22,952 bases of DNA, taken from positions 1 through 22,952 of IMG/VR virus record IMGVR_UViG_3300025771_000205, one strand, 5' to 3'. Positions 4,707 to 12,622 of the stretch are shown in pieces. Positions within the stretch are counted from its first letter, which is position 1. The number at the start of each line of letters is the position of its first letter. The stretch comes from a virus. The notes beneath the pieces are model-generated. The model searched no databases, had not been told where the DNA came from, and worked only from the letters and a program-made list of their open reading frames with translations. Made by a program: the position numbers and the translations under genes.

Positions 4707-6814
4707 TGGCAGAGTATAAAAAACCTAAAAAGAAACTGGACGCAGCAGAAGAGCTAAACATTGCCCGTCGGCAATGGGAATCTTACACACGAGCCAGGGA
4801 CAACGGTCACACTGATTATATTGAAATAGCAAAACAATGTGATAATTTTTATCGCGGTGAACAATGGGACGAAGCAGATATTGCTGCGTTAGATGACCAA
4901 GGTAGACCCGCCTTAACAATCAACACAATTTTACCAACAGTTAATACTGTTATTGGTGAACAAAGTACACGAAGAGCAGATGTAGAATTTAAACCGCGTG
5001 GTGCTGGTATGCAAGAAGTTGCAGAGACACTAACAAAGTTGTACATGCAGATTTCTGATAACAACAAACTCGATTGGATAGAATCACAAGTTTTTTCTGA
5101 TGGTTTAATTCAAGACAGAGGGTGGTTTGATGTTCGTATAGATTTTTCAGATCACATTCATGGCGAAGTGCGAATTACTCAAAAAGATCCGCTCGATATC
5201 ATTATTGATCCAGATGCAAAAGAGTATGATCCAAAAACCTGGAATGAAATTTTTGAAACAAAGTGGATGAGCATAGATGATATAGAAGAAATCTATGGAC
5301 AAGAGAAAGCAGATAAATTAAGAATCATAGCAGAAGTAGGATCAACCTTAGGTTCAGATTCAATTGAATATGAAGAAGAACGATATGGAGATACCTACAG
5401 CGGTGAATATGCAAGTGATTACCCAAATAACCCAGAAGAAGCAAGAGCTGTAAGATCAATCAGAGTTGTAGAAAGACAACATTATAAATTAAAAGAGTGT
5501 ATGTTCTACACCGACCCAGTTACTGGAGACCAAAGAGAAGTACCTTATGACTGGAGTAAACGCAAAAGAGAAAAATTTGCTGATGACTTTGGTTTATACA
5601 TAGTCACTAAAACCGTTAAAAAAGTACGTTGGACTGTAACAGCTGATACTGTTGTTTTGTTTGATGATTGGTCTCCTTATAATTCATTTACATTGGTTCC
5701 TTATTTTCCATATTGGAGAAGAGGTAAACCTTTTGGCATGGTTAGAAATTTAATTTCACCACAAGAACAACTAAACAAAATTTCATCTCAAGAACTACAC
5801 ATTGTAAACACAACTGCGAACAGCGGTTGGGTAGTTGAGTCAGGTTCCCTTACAGGAATGACAGCAGATGATTTAGAAGAACACGGTGCGGAAACTGGTT
5901 TAGTCCTCGAGTTTAATCGAGGCTCTACTCCCCCAAGTAAGATCCCCCCAAACCAGATTCCCACCGGTCTGGATCGTATAAGCCAAAAAGCGGCAGCAAA
6001 TATTAAAACAATTAGTGGTATTTCTGATGCTATGTTGGGGACAGATAGTCCAGAGGTTTCTGGTATTGCAATTCAAGCAAAACAGAACCGCGGTGTTTTA
6101 ATGATCCAAGTACCTTTAGATAACCTAAAGAAAACACGACATTATTTAGCGGAAAAAATACTAAACTTAGTACAAAGTTATTATACGGAAGAACGTATCA
6201 TTCAAATTACAGACGAAGCTGATCCTTACAAACAAAGGGTCCCACTGGTTGTAAACCAAATGACACCAGAAGGTAGGATTATTAATGATTTAACCTTAGG
6301 TGAATATGACGTAGTTATTAGTGATGCTCCAGCAAGAGATAATTTTGATGAAGTTCAGTTTGCAGAAGCTATTGAACTTAGAAAAGTCGGCGTGCCTGTA
6401 CCAAATGATTTAATTGTTGAATACTCACATCTTGCGAAGAAAGCTATGGTAGCAGATCGAATAAGACAACTTGAAGGTACAGCGCCTCCAACTCCAGAGC
6501 AAGCACAGTTGCAACAGTTCCAAATGGAATCACAGATTAGAAGTACGCAATTAGAAATTGCTAAACTAGAAGCAGAAGTAACTAGACTTCAATCTGAGAC
6601 AGCATTGAACGTAGCTAAAACACAATCAACCGAAGCAGACCCACAGCTTAAAGTAGCTGAACTGCAAAGTAAGTTGGAAATGAAACGTGAAGAATTAGAT
6701 TTACGTGAAAGACTGTCGTCGATGACCAACGATATGAGAAAAGGTCAAACAGAAACCCAGGCTGCCGCTAAATTAGCATCAGTCGCCATGAAACCAAACC
6801 AAGGAGGTAGATAA
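4706..6814 (+). CDS. Portal protein, P22-like
   Basis: Forms the dodecameric ring at the unique vertex through which DNA enters and leaves the head, and on which the terminase and later the adaptors dock. The length (702 aa, close to the 725 aa of phage P22 gp1) and the sequence style are those of the P22-type portal family: an N-terminal MAxxKK region followed by FYRGEQWDEAD and a GRPALTINTILPTVNTV segment, then a stem/clip core ending in ISGISDAMLG and GIAIQAKQNRG. The C-terminal 100 residues (about 597-690) are a long Gln/Glu-rich coiled coil (QLEIAKLEAEVTRLQSE), which matches the barrel that extends into the head in P22. It is followed by one intergenic base and a strong AGGAGG site for the scaffold gene. 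Confidence 0.9.
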   Translation: MAEYKKPKKKLDAAEELNIARRQWESYTRARDNGHTDYIEIAKQCDNFYRGEQWDEADIAALDDQGRPALTINTILPTVNTVIGEQSTRRADVEFKPRGAGMQEVAETLTKLYMQISDNNKLDWIESQVFSDGLIQDRGWFDVRIDFSDHIHGEVRITQKDPLDIIIDPDAKEYDPKTWNEIFETKWMSIDDIEEIYGQEKADKLRIIAEVGSTLGSDSIEYEEERYGDTYSGEYASDYPNNPEEARAVRSIRVVERQHYKLKECMFYTDPVTGDQREVPYDWSKRKREKFADDFGLYIVTKTVKKVRWTVTADTVVLFDDWSPYNSFTLVPYFPYWRRGKPFGMVRNLISPQEQLNKISSQELHIVNTTANSGWVVESGSLTGMTADDLEEHGAETGLVLEFNRGSTPPSKIPPNQIPTGLDRISQKAAANIKTISGISDAMLGTDSPEVSGIAIQAKQNRGVLMIQVPLDNLKKTRHYLAEKILNLVQSYYTEERIIQITDEADPYKQRVPLVVNQMTPEGRIINDLTLGEYDVVISDAPARDNFDEVQFAEAIELRKVGVPVPNDLIVEYSHLAKKAMVADRIRQLEGTAPPTPEQAQLQQFQMESQIRSTQLEIAKLEAEVTRLQSETALNVAKTQSTEADPQLKVAELQSKLEMKREELDLRERLSSMTNDMRKGQTETQAAAKLASVAMKPNQGGR

Positions 6815-6815
6815 A

Positions 6816-7868
6816 ATGGCTAAAAAAGAAGAAACCAATGAGATGATTATGGATGCTATGCCGGGAGGTGAGCCCATTAAACAGGAGGACACTAAGTTTG
6901 AAGTGGACCTTAATTTTGAAACAGTAGAAGAAGAGGAATCTGATAATGAAGAAGTCACGGAAGAAACTGACGCTTCTGCAGAAGAAGAAGTTGCTGAAAA
7001 AGAACCTGAAACACCAGAAGAAGAAGAAGCACCTGCAGAGCCAGAAGCTGTTAGCGAAGAAGGAATGGATGAAAACAGCGAAGCAGATGCACAATCAGAT
7101 ATTCAACCAATTGAAGGAAGCGATGAAAACGTTTCCCAAGAAATAGAACAAGCAAAAGCGCCTATGGTGCCAAAATCTAGATTAGATGAAGTGCTTGCAA
7201 AACAAAAAGCACTACAAAAACAACTAGATGAGGTAACCCAAGCAAAACAAGAAGCTGCAAAAGAGCTCCCAGAGTATGATTTTGCAACTAAAGAAGCTGA
7301 ATATCAGGAATTAGTATTAAATGGCGAAGCAGAAAAAGCTGTAGAACTTAGAAATGAGATCAGAAATGCTGAAAAAGCCCAATTTATGTTTGAAGTACAA
7401 CAACAAATGGGCCAAACAGTGCAACAAAGTCAAGAAATGACCGCTTTACAGCAAAAAGCAAACGAAATACAAGCCCAATATCCTATTTTAGATGAAAACA
7501 GTGCTAATTTTGATGCTGATTTGACTCAAGAAGTGTTAGATTTGCGTGATGCATTTATGGTACAAGGTTTTGCAGGCCCAGATGCTCTAGAAAAAGCTAC
7601 TAATTATACTTTAGCAGCAAAAAAACCAGAATTATTAAATCCTACACCAGAAAAACAAGTTTCAAAAGCAGATGAGCAAGTTGTTGAGAAGCAAAAAGTA
7701 GCCAATATTAATAAAAAACTACAAGCTGCTGAGTCGCAACCACCCACAATGAAAGGGGAATCTGCTAAAGGTGATAAAAAAATAAATTTAAATACGTTAT
7801 CTGACGATGAGTTTAGTGCGCTTCCAGAAGAAACTTTGCGAAGAATGCGTGGTGACTTTGGTATATAG
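6816..7868 (+). CDS. Capsid scaffolding protein
   Basis: Directs assembly of the major capsid protein into a procapsid and is removed before or during DNA packaging. Recognised by position between portal and capsid genes and by composition. The N-terminal third (about 35-100) is extremely Glu-rich, the middle (about 118-200) is a Lys/Gln/Glu coiled coil (LDEVLAKQKALQKQLDEV), and the C terminus (about 325-350) ends with the SDDEFSALPEETLRRMRGDF type of tail that is recurrent in phage scaffolds and would contact the coat protein. The start has a strong AGGAGG overlapping the end of the portal gene. No protease gene is seen nearby, so release rather than cleavage is likely. Confidence 0.8.
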   Translation: MAKKEETNEMIMDAMPGGEPIKQEDTKFEVDLNFETVEEEESDNEEVTEETDASAEEEVAEKEPETPEEEEAPAEPEAVSEEGMDENSEADAQSDIQPIEGSDENVSQEIEQAKAPMVPKSRLDEVLAKQKALQKQLDEVTQAKQEAAKELPEYDFATKEAEYQELVLNGEAEKAVELRNEIRNAEKAQFMFEVQQQMGQTVQQSQEMTALQQKANEIQAQYPILDENSANFDADLTQEVLDLRDAFMVQGFAGPDALEKATNYTLAAKKPELLNPTPEKQVSKADEQVVEKQKVANINKKLQAAESQPPTMKGESAKGDKKINLNTLSDDEFSALPEETLRRMRGDFGI

Positions 7869-8087
7869 TTGGTATAACATATAAGTAATTCGTCCGTCAA
7901 AACGATATTTGACGCAGGTCGTTCTGCTAAAACAACGTTTTCGCCTGTCATGGCGTAAATCTGGCTGGAGTCGTGTCCGTAAAAACACGAAAGCGTTTCC
8001 CAACGATAAAGGGTACACGGGTAAGTAGTCGGCCCAGAAAAGCGACTGGTTAGTTTAACTTTAATCTTAAATTTGGAGGATGCCATC
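7869..8087 (+). promoter_or_regulatory. Structured 219-nt leader of the major capsid gene
   Basis: This is the only gap over 60 nt in the structural operon. It can fold into consecutive hairpins: CGTCAAA/TTTGACG (7895-7914, 7-bp stem), CGCC/GGCG (7942-7955), TCGTGT/ACACGA (7971-7990, 6-bp stem), CCC/GGG (7999-8013) and AGTCG/CGACT (8027-8047). AACGATA occurs in two loop regions (7901-7907 and 8002-8008). The part next to the ribosome-binding site (GGAGG, 8075-8079) is unstructured and AT-rich, so translation should be open. No convincing promoter is visible inside. It may stabilise or process the capsid transcript, or be a novel structured RNA. Confidence 0.55.
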
Positions 8088-9233
8088 ATGGCTAACACAA
8101 ACTTTTCATCACTGACCAGTGAACAGCTTACTATCTGGTCGCGTGATTTTTGGCGTGTTGCTAGGAACATGTCCTTCATTAACCAATTTGCGGGTAGCGG
8201 ACCTAACGCTATGGTTCAGAGAATATCTGAACTTACCCAATCAGAAAAAGGAGCAAGAGCTGTTATAACACTTCTTGCCGATATGACTGGTGACGGTATT
8301 GTTGGAGACAACACCCTCGAAGGAAATGAAGAGACTTTAAGAGCCTACGACATCGTTGTACAACTTGATCAATTGAGATTTGCTAATAGACTTGCGGGTA
8401 GATTAGCTGATCAAAAATCAGTTGTTAATTTCCGTGAGCACTCACGAGATGCACTTGCATATGCAATGGCTGATCGTATTGACCAATTAGCGTTTTTATC
8501 GCTTTCTGGTATTAACTACACACTTAAAAACAGTGGTGCATTAAGACCTGTCTTGACTTCAGGACAAAATCTTAACGACCTTGCGTTTGGAAGTGATGTA
8601 ACTGCACCAACTTCTAATAGACACAGAAGATGGGATGCAACTTCAGGCTTAGTAGCTGGTGACGTAACTGCTGTAGAAGCAGCCGATACCATTACTTATG
8701 AATGTATTGTTGCTCTAAAAGCTTATGCTAAAGATAACTATATCAGAGGCGTAAGAGGTGCTGGTGGAGAAGAGGTATATCACCTTTTTGTATCTCCACA
8801 AGTAATGGCTGACCTTAAACTTGATTCAGATTTCTTGGCTAACGTCAGAAATGCTGGAGTCAGAGGACCAAGCAACAGCTTGTTCTCAGGTTCTTCAAGC
8901 TTGATGGTTGACGGCATTATGGTCCATGAGTTCAGACATGTGTTTAACACTGCTAATGCTCTTACTGGAACATCTTCAAATGCCGGTTCTGCTGGATATA
9001 AGTGGGGCGCTGATGCTGACATCAACGGTTCTGCTGCTTTATTCTGTGGAGCACAAGCTCTTGCTATGGCAGATATTGGACTTCCTGAAATTGTTGAAGA
9101 CACCTTCGACTACGGGAACCAAAACGGTATCTCTATTGGCAAAATCTTCGGTCTTAAGAAGCCTAAGTACAACAGCGACTACAATGGTGGCGTTGAAGAC
9201 TTTGGTGTTATTAGATTGGATGTTGCATACTAA
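8088..9233 (+). CDS. Major capsid protein, N4-gp56-like family
   Basis: Main shell protein of the head. Position after the scaffold and length (381 aa) fit, and the N-terminal part (SLTSEQLTIWSRDFWRVARN, MSFINQFAG, then ITLLADMTGDGIVGDNTLEGNEE) is typical of the N4-gp56/DUF4043 capsid family, an HK97-fold group. The start is set at 8088 because GGAGG lies eight bases upstream; an in-frame TTG at 8073 precedes that site and would put the Shine-Dalgarno inside the gene. The middle has the LRFANRLAGRLADQ helix expected of the spine region, and the C terminus (about 305-381) is the regular DYGNQNGISIGKIFGLKK type. A structured leader precedes it and a strong terminator follows, matching the need for very high expression. 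Confidence 0.9.
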   Translation: MANTNFSSLTSEQLTIWSRDFWRVARNMSFINQFAGSGPNAMVQRISELTQSEKGARAVITLLADMTGDGIVGDNTLEGNEETLRAYDIVVQLDQLRFANRLAGRLADQKSVVNFREHSRDALAYAMADRIDQLAFLSLSGINYTLKNSGALRPVLTSGQNLNDLAFGSDVTAPTSNRHRRWDATSGLVAGDVTAVEAADTITYECIVALKAYAKDNYIRGVRGAGGEEVYHLFVSPQVMADLKLDSDFLANVRNAGVRGPSNSLFSGSSSLMVDGIMVHEFRHVFNTANALTGTSSNAGSAGYKWGADADINGSAALFCGAQALAMADIGLPEIVEDTFDYGNQNGISIGKIFGLKKPKYNSDYNGGVEDFGVIRLDVAY

Positions 9234-9246
9234 GTATGCTTTTTGT

Positions 9247-9276
9247 GGGTGGTTCATTTTGAGCCACCCCTTTTTT
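9247..9276 (+). terminator. Rho-independent terminator after the major capsid gene
   Basis: GGGTGGTTC pairs with GAGCCACCC (9 bp including one G-U) around an ATTTT loop, followed by a run of six T residues. It begins 13 nt after the capsid stop and is the only clear plus-strand terminator in the window. If it is leaky, it lowers expression of the downstream virion genes relative to capsid. Confidence 0.9.
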
Positions 9277-9287
9277 AGGAGTAAAAC

Positions 9288-9605
9288 ATGATAGTAATAT
9301 CAGATATTGACAGGTATATATCAACCACCTGGGGCGCATCAATCAGATTGGAAGCTGGCGTACCAAAAGAAGTTGGAATGGACATTGGAATTTTTTGCTT
9401 ACAAGAAGGGTGTACAGAAGTTAAACCTAATTCTATTAAAGACAAAAAACCAAGTGAGCCAATTAGAGCTAGAGAGGAAGACGGCACTTTTAAAGGTGAT
9501 GATCTAAGCACCCCCGATGTTAATGAAGCATGGGAAGGTGGCAAAGCACCAGCAAAGAAAAAGCCAGCAGTTAAAAAACCAGCGAAGAAAACAACTAAGA
9601 AATAA
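9288..9605 (+). CDS. 105-residue protein with lysine/proline/alanine-rich tail, unknown function
   Basis: The start at 9288 has AGGAG at seven bases, right after the capsid terminator. The first half (about 1-75) is an ordinary folded-looking region (ISDIDRYISTTWGASIRLEAGVP). The last 20 residues are a basic tail made of repeated KKPA-like units (AKKKPAVKKPAKKTTKK), reminiscent of histone H1-type tails that bind DNA without sequence preference. I do not recognise a family. In many phages the gene between capsid and the first adaptor encodes a head-completion or minor head protein, and a basic tail could touch packaged DNA; both are inference. Its stop codon shares a base with the next start. 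Confidence 0.75.
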   Translation: MIVISDIDRYISTTWGASIRLEAGVPKEVGMDIGIFCLQEGCTEVKPNSIKDKKPSEPIRAREEDGTFKGDDLSTPDVNEAWEGGKAPAKKKPAVKKPAKKTTKK

Positions 9606-10321
9606 TGGGAACACTAACGGGCACTAATATTATTGATAGAGCTAGACTTACCTTACAAGATAGCTCCGGTGTTCGTTGGACTGATGCAGAATTATTAATC
9701 TATATTAATGATGCACAACGCGAAGTTGTTAATATTAAACCTGAAGCAACAGCTACACACGAAAATATAAGTTTAAGTACAGGAACAGAACAAACGTTGC
9801 CTTCCGGCGGACTTCGTCTTATTAAAGTATCCCGTAATATGTCAGGGACAGCTTCAGATGCGACAGGTTCTAAGGCAATTAGAATTGTAGAAGAAGACTT
9901 ATTAAACTCTATTGAACCAGATTGGCATGACCCAACAGTAACGGGTTCTTCAGCGCATGGTTCAACTATTAAAAATTATATTTTTGATGCTGATGACCCT
10001 AAAAAGTTTTATGTATATCCTGGAGTAGCCTCGGGTTCTAGTGCCTATGTTGAACTAATATACTCAAAGCTACCAACTGATTTGAGTTCCGTTTCTAGTA
10101 CTATTGATATAGAAGATACTTATGGAAATGCTATTTTAAATTTTGTTTTATATAGAGCTTATTTAAAAGATGCTGAGTATGCAGGAAACCAACAAAGAGC
10201 GGGATCCCACTATCAGTTATTTTTAAATAGTCTAGGGGCTGGCGGGTCTGCAGAAGCCTTTTTAGACCCTAACGCAGATCGAAACGCGGGGCCCACAATC
10301 GCCCCTCAGGTAGGAGTGTAA
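9605..10321 (+). CDS. Head-tail adaptor protein (SU10-like/DUF6682 style)
   Basis: Probably binds beneath the portal ring and joins the tail nozzle to the head. The sequence has the layout of the adaptor family described for phage SU10: an N-terminal helical segment with IIDRARLTLQDSSGVRWTDAELLIYINDAQREVVNIKP (residues about 9-46), a beta-rich middle with SGGLRLIKVSRN and a KKFYVYPG strand, then ELIYSKLPTDLSS and a helical end carrying AILNFVLYRAYLKDAEYAGNQ. The 238-aa length is usual for the family. It overlaps the previous gene by one base. The assignment rests on remembered family features, not a search. Confidence 0.7.
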   Translation: MGTLTGTNIIDRARLTLQDSSGVRWTDAELLIYINDAQREVVNIKPEATATHENISLSTGTEQTLPSGGLRLIKVSRNMSGTASDATGSKAIRIVEEDLLNSIEPDWHDPTVTGSSAHGSTIKNYIFDADDPKKFYVYPGVASGSSAYVELIYSKLPTDLSSVSSTIDIEDTYGNAILNFVLYRAYLKDAEYAGNQQRAGSHYQLFLNSLGAGGSAEAFLDPNADRNAGPTIAPQVGV

Positions 10322-10322
10322 T

Positions 10323-11006
10323 ATGGCAACTTTTAGCTCATTAGTAAAAGAAGTTTTACCTTATGTTCCAAACTGCCCTGATACTCTAATTGAATCTAAT
10401 TTAAGATCAGCTACTATTGAACTATGTGAAAGATCAAAAGCATATGTTTTTGATTTAGACCCAATTACAACTATAAGTGGTGTTTACGAGTATGAGTTTG
10501 ATCAACCAGCAGGTACAGACGTCCATCAAATACTTTGGATGACATACGATGGCGATGATTTAGATCCAATTAGCCCAAGAAGTCTAGAATTAAATTATCC
10601 AGATTGGAGAAATAAAACGGCTTTACCACAAGTTTACTTACAAAAAAACCCGGATACTTTTTGGGTTGTGCCTGTTCCTAACTCATCAGTTACAAATGGT
10701 TTACAAATAAGTGTGGCTTTAAAACCAACTAGAACCTCAAACAATATTAGTACTGATTTTTCAAATGATTATAGAGATGGGATTATATATGGTGCTCTAT
10801 ACAGACTGCTTAGAATCCCAAGAAGAGATTGGTCTGACCCACAAGCCGCTGGAGATTATTTAAGTTTGTTTAATCAAGAGGTAACACAAGCAGAACAAAG
10901 AGCAAGAAGCGGTGATTTAGGTGTACGTAGATTAGTTAAATACCGTGGTACAGGATTGTCACCGCGTAAAAGGTACAAGCGATATGGTTCAGAGATCGAC
11001 TATTAA
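10323..11006 (+). CDS. Second adaptor/nozzle-like structural protein
   Basis: A 227-aa protein following the first adaptor, with good spacing to an AGGAG upstream. It shares the general plan of phage adaptor and nozzle proteins: an N-terminal helical region (FSSLVKEVLPYVPNCPDTLIESNLRSATIELCERSK), beta strands around EFDQPAGTDVHQILWMTYDGDDLDP, and a C-terminal helical part with DYRDGIIYGALYRLLRIPRR. Its last residues are very basic (KYRGTGLSPRKRYKRYG). Very similar proteins occur in uncultured marine phages, usually without a proven role. It is expected to form part of the tail connector ring. Its end overlaps the following gene by 23 nt. Confidence 0.6.
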   Translation: MATFSSLVKEVLPYVPNCPDTLIESNLRSATIELCERSKAYVFDLDPITTISGVYEYEFDQPAGTDVHQILWMTYDGDDLDPISPRSLELNYPDWRNKTALPQVYLQKNPDTFWVVPVPNSSVTNGLQISVALKPTRTSNNISTDFSNDYRDGIIYGALYRLLRIPRRDWSDPQAAGDYLSLFNQEVTQAEQRARSGDLGVRRLVKYRGTGLSPRKRYKRYGSEIDY

Positions 11007-11427
11007 TGGAATATCCGTCGAAGAAATACCTGTAGATGAGATTCGGTATGCTTATGAAAGAATTGAATCTGATCTACATGTCATAAGAAATAAAAGTTAC
11101 TCTGATTGGATACCAGCAGATATATATTTAGCATTACGTAATAAAAATGCTACTTTATATATGTTTTATGAAGCTGATAAATATGTTGGCTTTGTTATCT
11201 GCTCATTAATTTCAGACCCAGGTGGCGAACCTACGTTATTTATCTGGGCAAGTTATCAAAAACCAGAGTATAATTATAGGGAAGTAGGGTTTACTTTTTT
11301 AAATAAGATAGCCCTAGAAAAAAATGTGAAGACATTAGAGTTTCACACAAGTAGACCAGGATGGACCAGGGTTGCACGGAAGCACGGATTTGAATTAACA
11401 AGCTATGTTTATAAAAAAGAATTATGA
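10984..11427 (+). CDS. GNAT-fold (acetyltransferase-like) protein in the virion module
   Basis: The 147-aa protein has the strand-helix order of the GNAT family: an N-terminal region with YAYERIESDLHVIRNKSYSDWIPADIYL, the strand pair ATLYMFYEADKYVGFVICSLI, a motif A-like region (PTLFIWASYQK and YNYREVGFTFLNKIALEK), the strand TLEFHTS and a C-terminal GFELTSYVYKK. The acetyl-CoA pyrophosphate loop Q/RxxGxG/A is not recognisable, so catalytic activity is doubtful and the fold may serve a structural purpose. The start at 10984 overlaps the end of the previous gene by 23 nt; an ATG further upstream (10945) would extend the overlap to 62 nt and is less likely. It overlaps the next gene by 4 nt. 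GNAT-like genes are common at this place in such phage genomes. Confidence 0.6.
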   Translation: MVQRSTINGISVEEIPVDEIRYAYERIESDLHVIRNKSYSDWIPADIYLALRNKNATLYMFYEADKYVGFVICSLISDPGGEPTLFIWASYQKPEYNYREVGFTFLNKIALEKNVKTLEFHTSRPGWTRVARKHGFELTSYVYKKEL

Positions 11428-12050
11428 GTTCAAAACCAAAAAAACAAGAATACCAAGCATCTGAGCAAGAAAAAGTTTCAGCAGCTGTATCTAAAGCAGA
11501 AAAAGAATACTTTGATCAAACATATGGCCCACTACTTAGGGAGATGCGCGATTTATCTGAAAGAGAAGACTTAGGTGGTTTAGCCCGGGGCGCAGCACAA
11601 GCTGATACTATGCAGGCTTTAAGTAGTCGACCTAGTTTAGCTGCAGCTCGTTCTGTTGACCAAGCTGCCGATTTAGCTTCCGCCGCTTCTGCACAACAAT
11701 TACAGGGTAGTGCACAAGCTTTAGGTGCTCAAAGAGAAAGACAGATTGGGGTCTTAGGTACCGCAAGGGGTCAAGCTGCTGATGCTCAAGCGGGCTTAGC
11801 TAGAGCAGCAAAAATACAAAGCACAAAACAGCTCGAAGCAGCTCGCGCTAAACAAATGGTAAGGCAAGCTAAATTTAACGCTGCTGAACAAATTGGAAGC
11901 GCATTAATAGCACAAGGTAGAAAGAATTTAGATAGTTATGGTCAAGCAAGCGAGCAAGCTGATACAGGCGGTTTCTTTAATAGGTTTTTTACGCCTTATA
12001 CTCCAGCCCAAACACAAAGTACTCCATCAAAAGGGGGTAGATCAGGATAA
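11424..12050 (+). CDS. Alanine/glutamine-rich helical protein, internal virion protein candidate
   Basis: The 208-aa protein is almost wholly helical, with Ala, Gln, Arg and Lys dominating from about residue 45 to 185 (AQADTMQALS, AADLASAASAQQLQGSAQAL, GLARAAKIQSTKQLEAARAKQ), and it has a short N-terminal Lys-rich start and a Gly/Pro-rich end containing FFNRFFTPYTP. Composition and position, ahead of two larger helical proteins and the giant ejection protein, fit the set of internal core proteins that podoviruses eject into the host. It overlaps the upstream gene by 4 nt and the next by one base. No homologue family is recognised from sequence alone. Confidence 0.6.
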   Translation: MSSKPKKQEYQASEQEKVSAAVSKAEKEYFDQTYGPLLREMRDLSEREDLGGLARGAAQADTMQALSSRPSLAAARSVDQAADLASAASAQQLQGSAQALGAQRERQIGVLGTARGQAADAQAGLARAAKIQSTKQLEAARAKQMVRQAKFNAAEQIGSALIAQGRKNLDSYGQASEQADTGGFFNRFFTPYTPAQTQSTPSKGGRSG

Positions 12051-12619
12051 TGGCACTATACGATAATTTACCCCTGCAAAAAAATACTTCTGTCAGCAGT
12101 CTGCCTGAAGTAAAAGATCCGGAAAAAGTTTATTCTGATATTAGCCGTCAAGATTATGAAAATTATTTATCTAATTTCCGTGATTTTGAAGAAAGACTTA
12201 TTTCTGCTAAAGATGATACTTCTTTAATAGAACAGTCAAGAGAAGACGCCCTTAAACAAAGCCAAATTGCTAGGGGAGTTCAACAAAGAAATGTTGAAAG
12301 ATATGGTGGTGCTGGGCTAAGTGCGGTACAACAACAAGAACAACAAAGAGCTATGCAAAGAGGCACTCAATTGAATCTTGCAGGCAATTTAAACACAGCT
12401 CTTATTCAACAAAGAGAGGTTAATCAAAGAACCCTAGCTGATTTAATTAATATTGGGCAGGGGGTAAATAGAAACGCTTTACAAGGTTTAGGCGAAGCTT
12501 CCTCAATGGCAGCAAATAGAGCGGCTGCTTATAATAATGCAAAAGCACAACATAAATCTAATATGATAGGACTAGGAGGCTCGCTAGCTGGTGCAGCACT
12601 AGCTTTTTTCTCAATATAA
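12050..12619 (+). CDS. Internal virion protein candidate with hydrophobic glycine-zipper C terminus
   Basis: At 189 aa, close in size to T7 gp14 (196 aa), this protein has the same kind of organisation: a long, Gln/Arg-rich helical part (about 40-160, including QRNVERYGGAGLSAVQQQEQQRAMQRGTQ in broken stretches) and a hydrophobic C terminus LGGSLAGAALAFFSI (about 174-189) that looks like a glycine-zipper membrane insertion segment. In T7, gp14 enters the outer membrane during DNA ejection, so a similar job is plausible here. The comparison is by size, composition and gene order only. It overlaps the previous gene by one base and is followed after 3 nt by the 679-aa gene. Confidence 0.55.
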   Translation: MALYDNLPLQKNTSVSSLPEVKDPEKVYSDISRQDYENYLSNFRDFEERLISAKDDTSLIEQSREDALKQSQIARGVQQRNVERYGGAGLSAVQQQEQQRAMQRGTQLNLAGNLNTALIQQREVNQRTLADLINIGQGVNRNALQGLGEASSMAANRAAAYNNAKAQHKSNMIGLGGSLAGAALAFFSI

Positions 12620-12622
12620 ATT

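Noticed and set aside
6946-7146. Lysine-rich 66-codon frame inside the scaffold gene
   Set aside because: A shifted reading of the GAA-rich acidic region of the scaffold; no own ribosome-binding site.
8073-8087. TTG start five codons upstream for the capsid protein
   Set aside because: The GGAGG site lies inside those codons and is correctly spaced for the ATG at 8088.
7869-8087. tRNA gene in the capsid leader
   Set aside because: Several hairpins are present, but no acceptor stem closes the region and no T-loop GGTTCRA signature is found.
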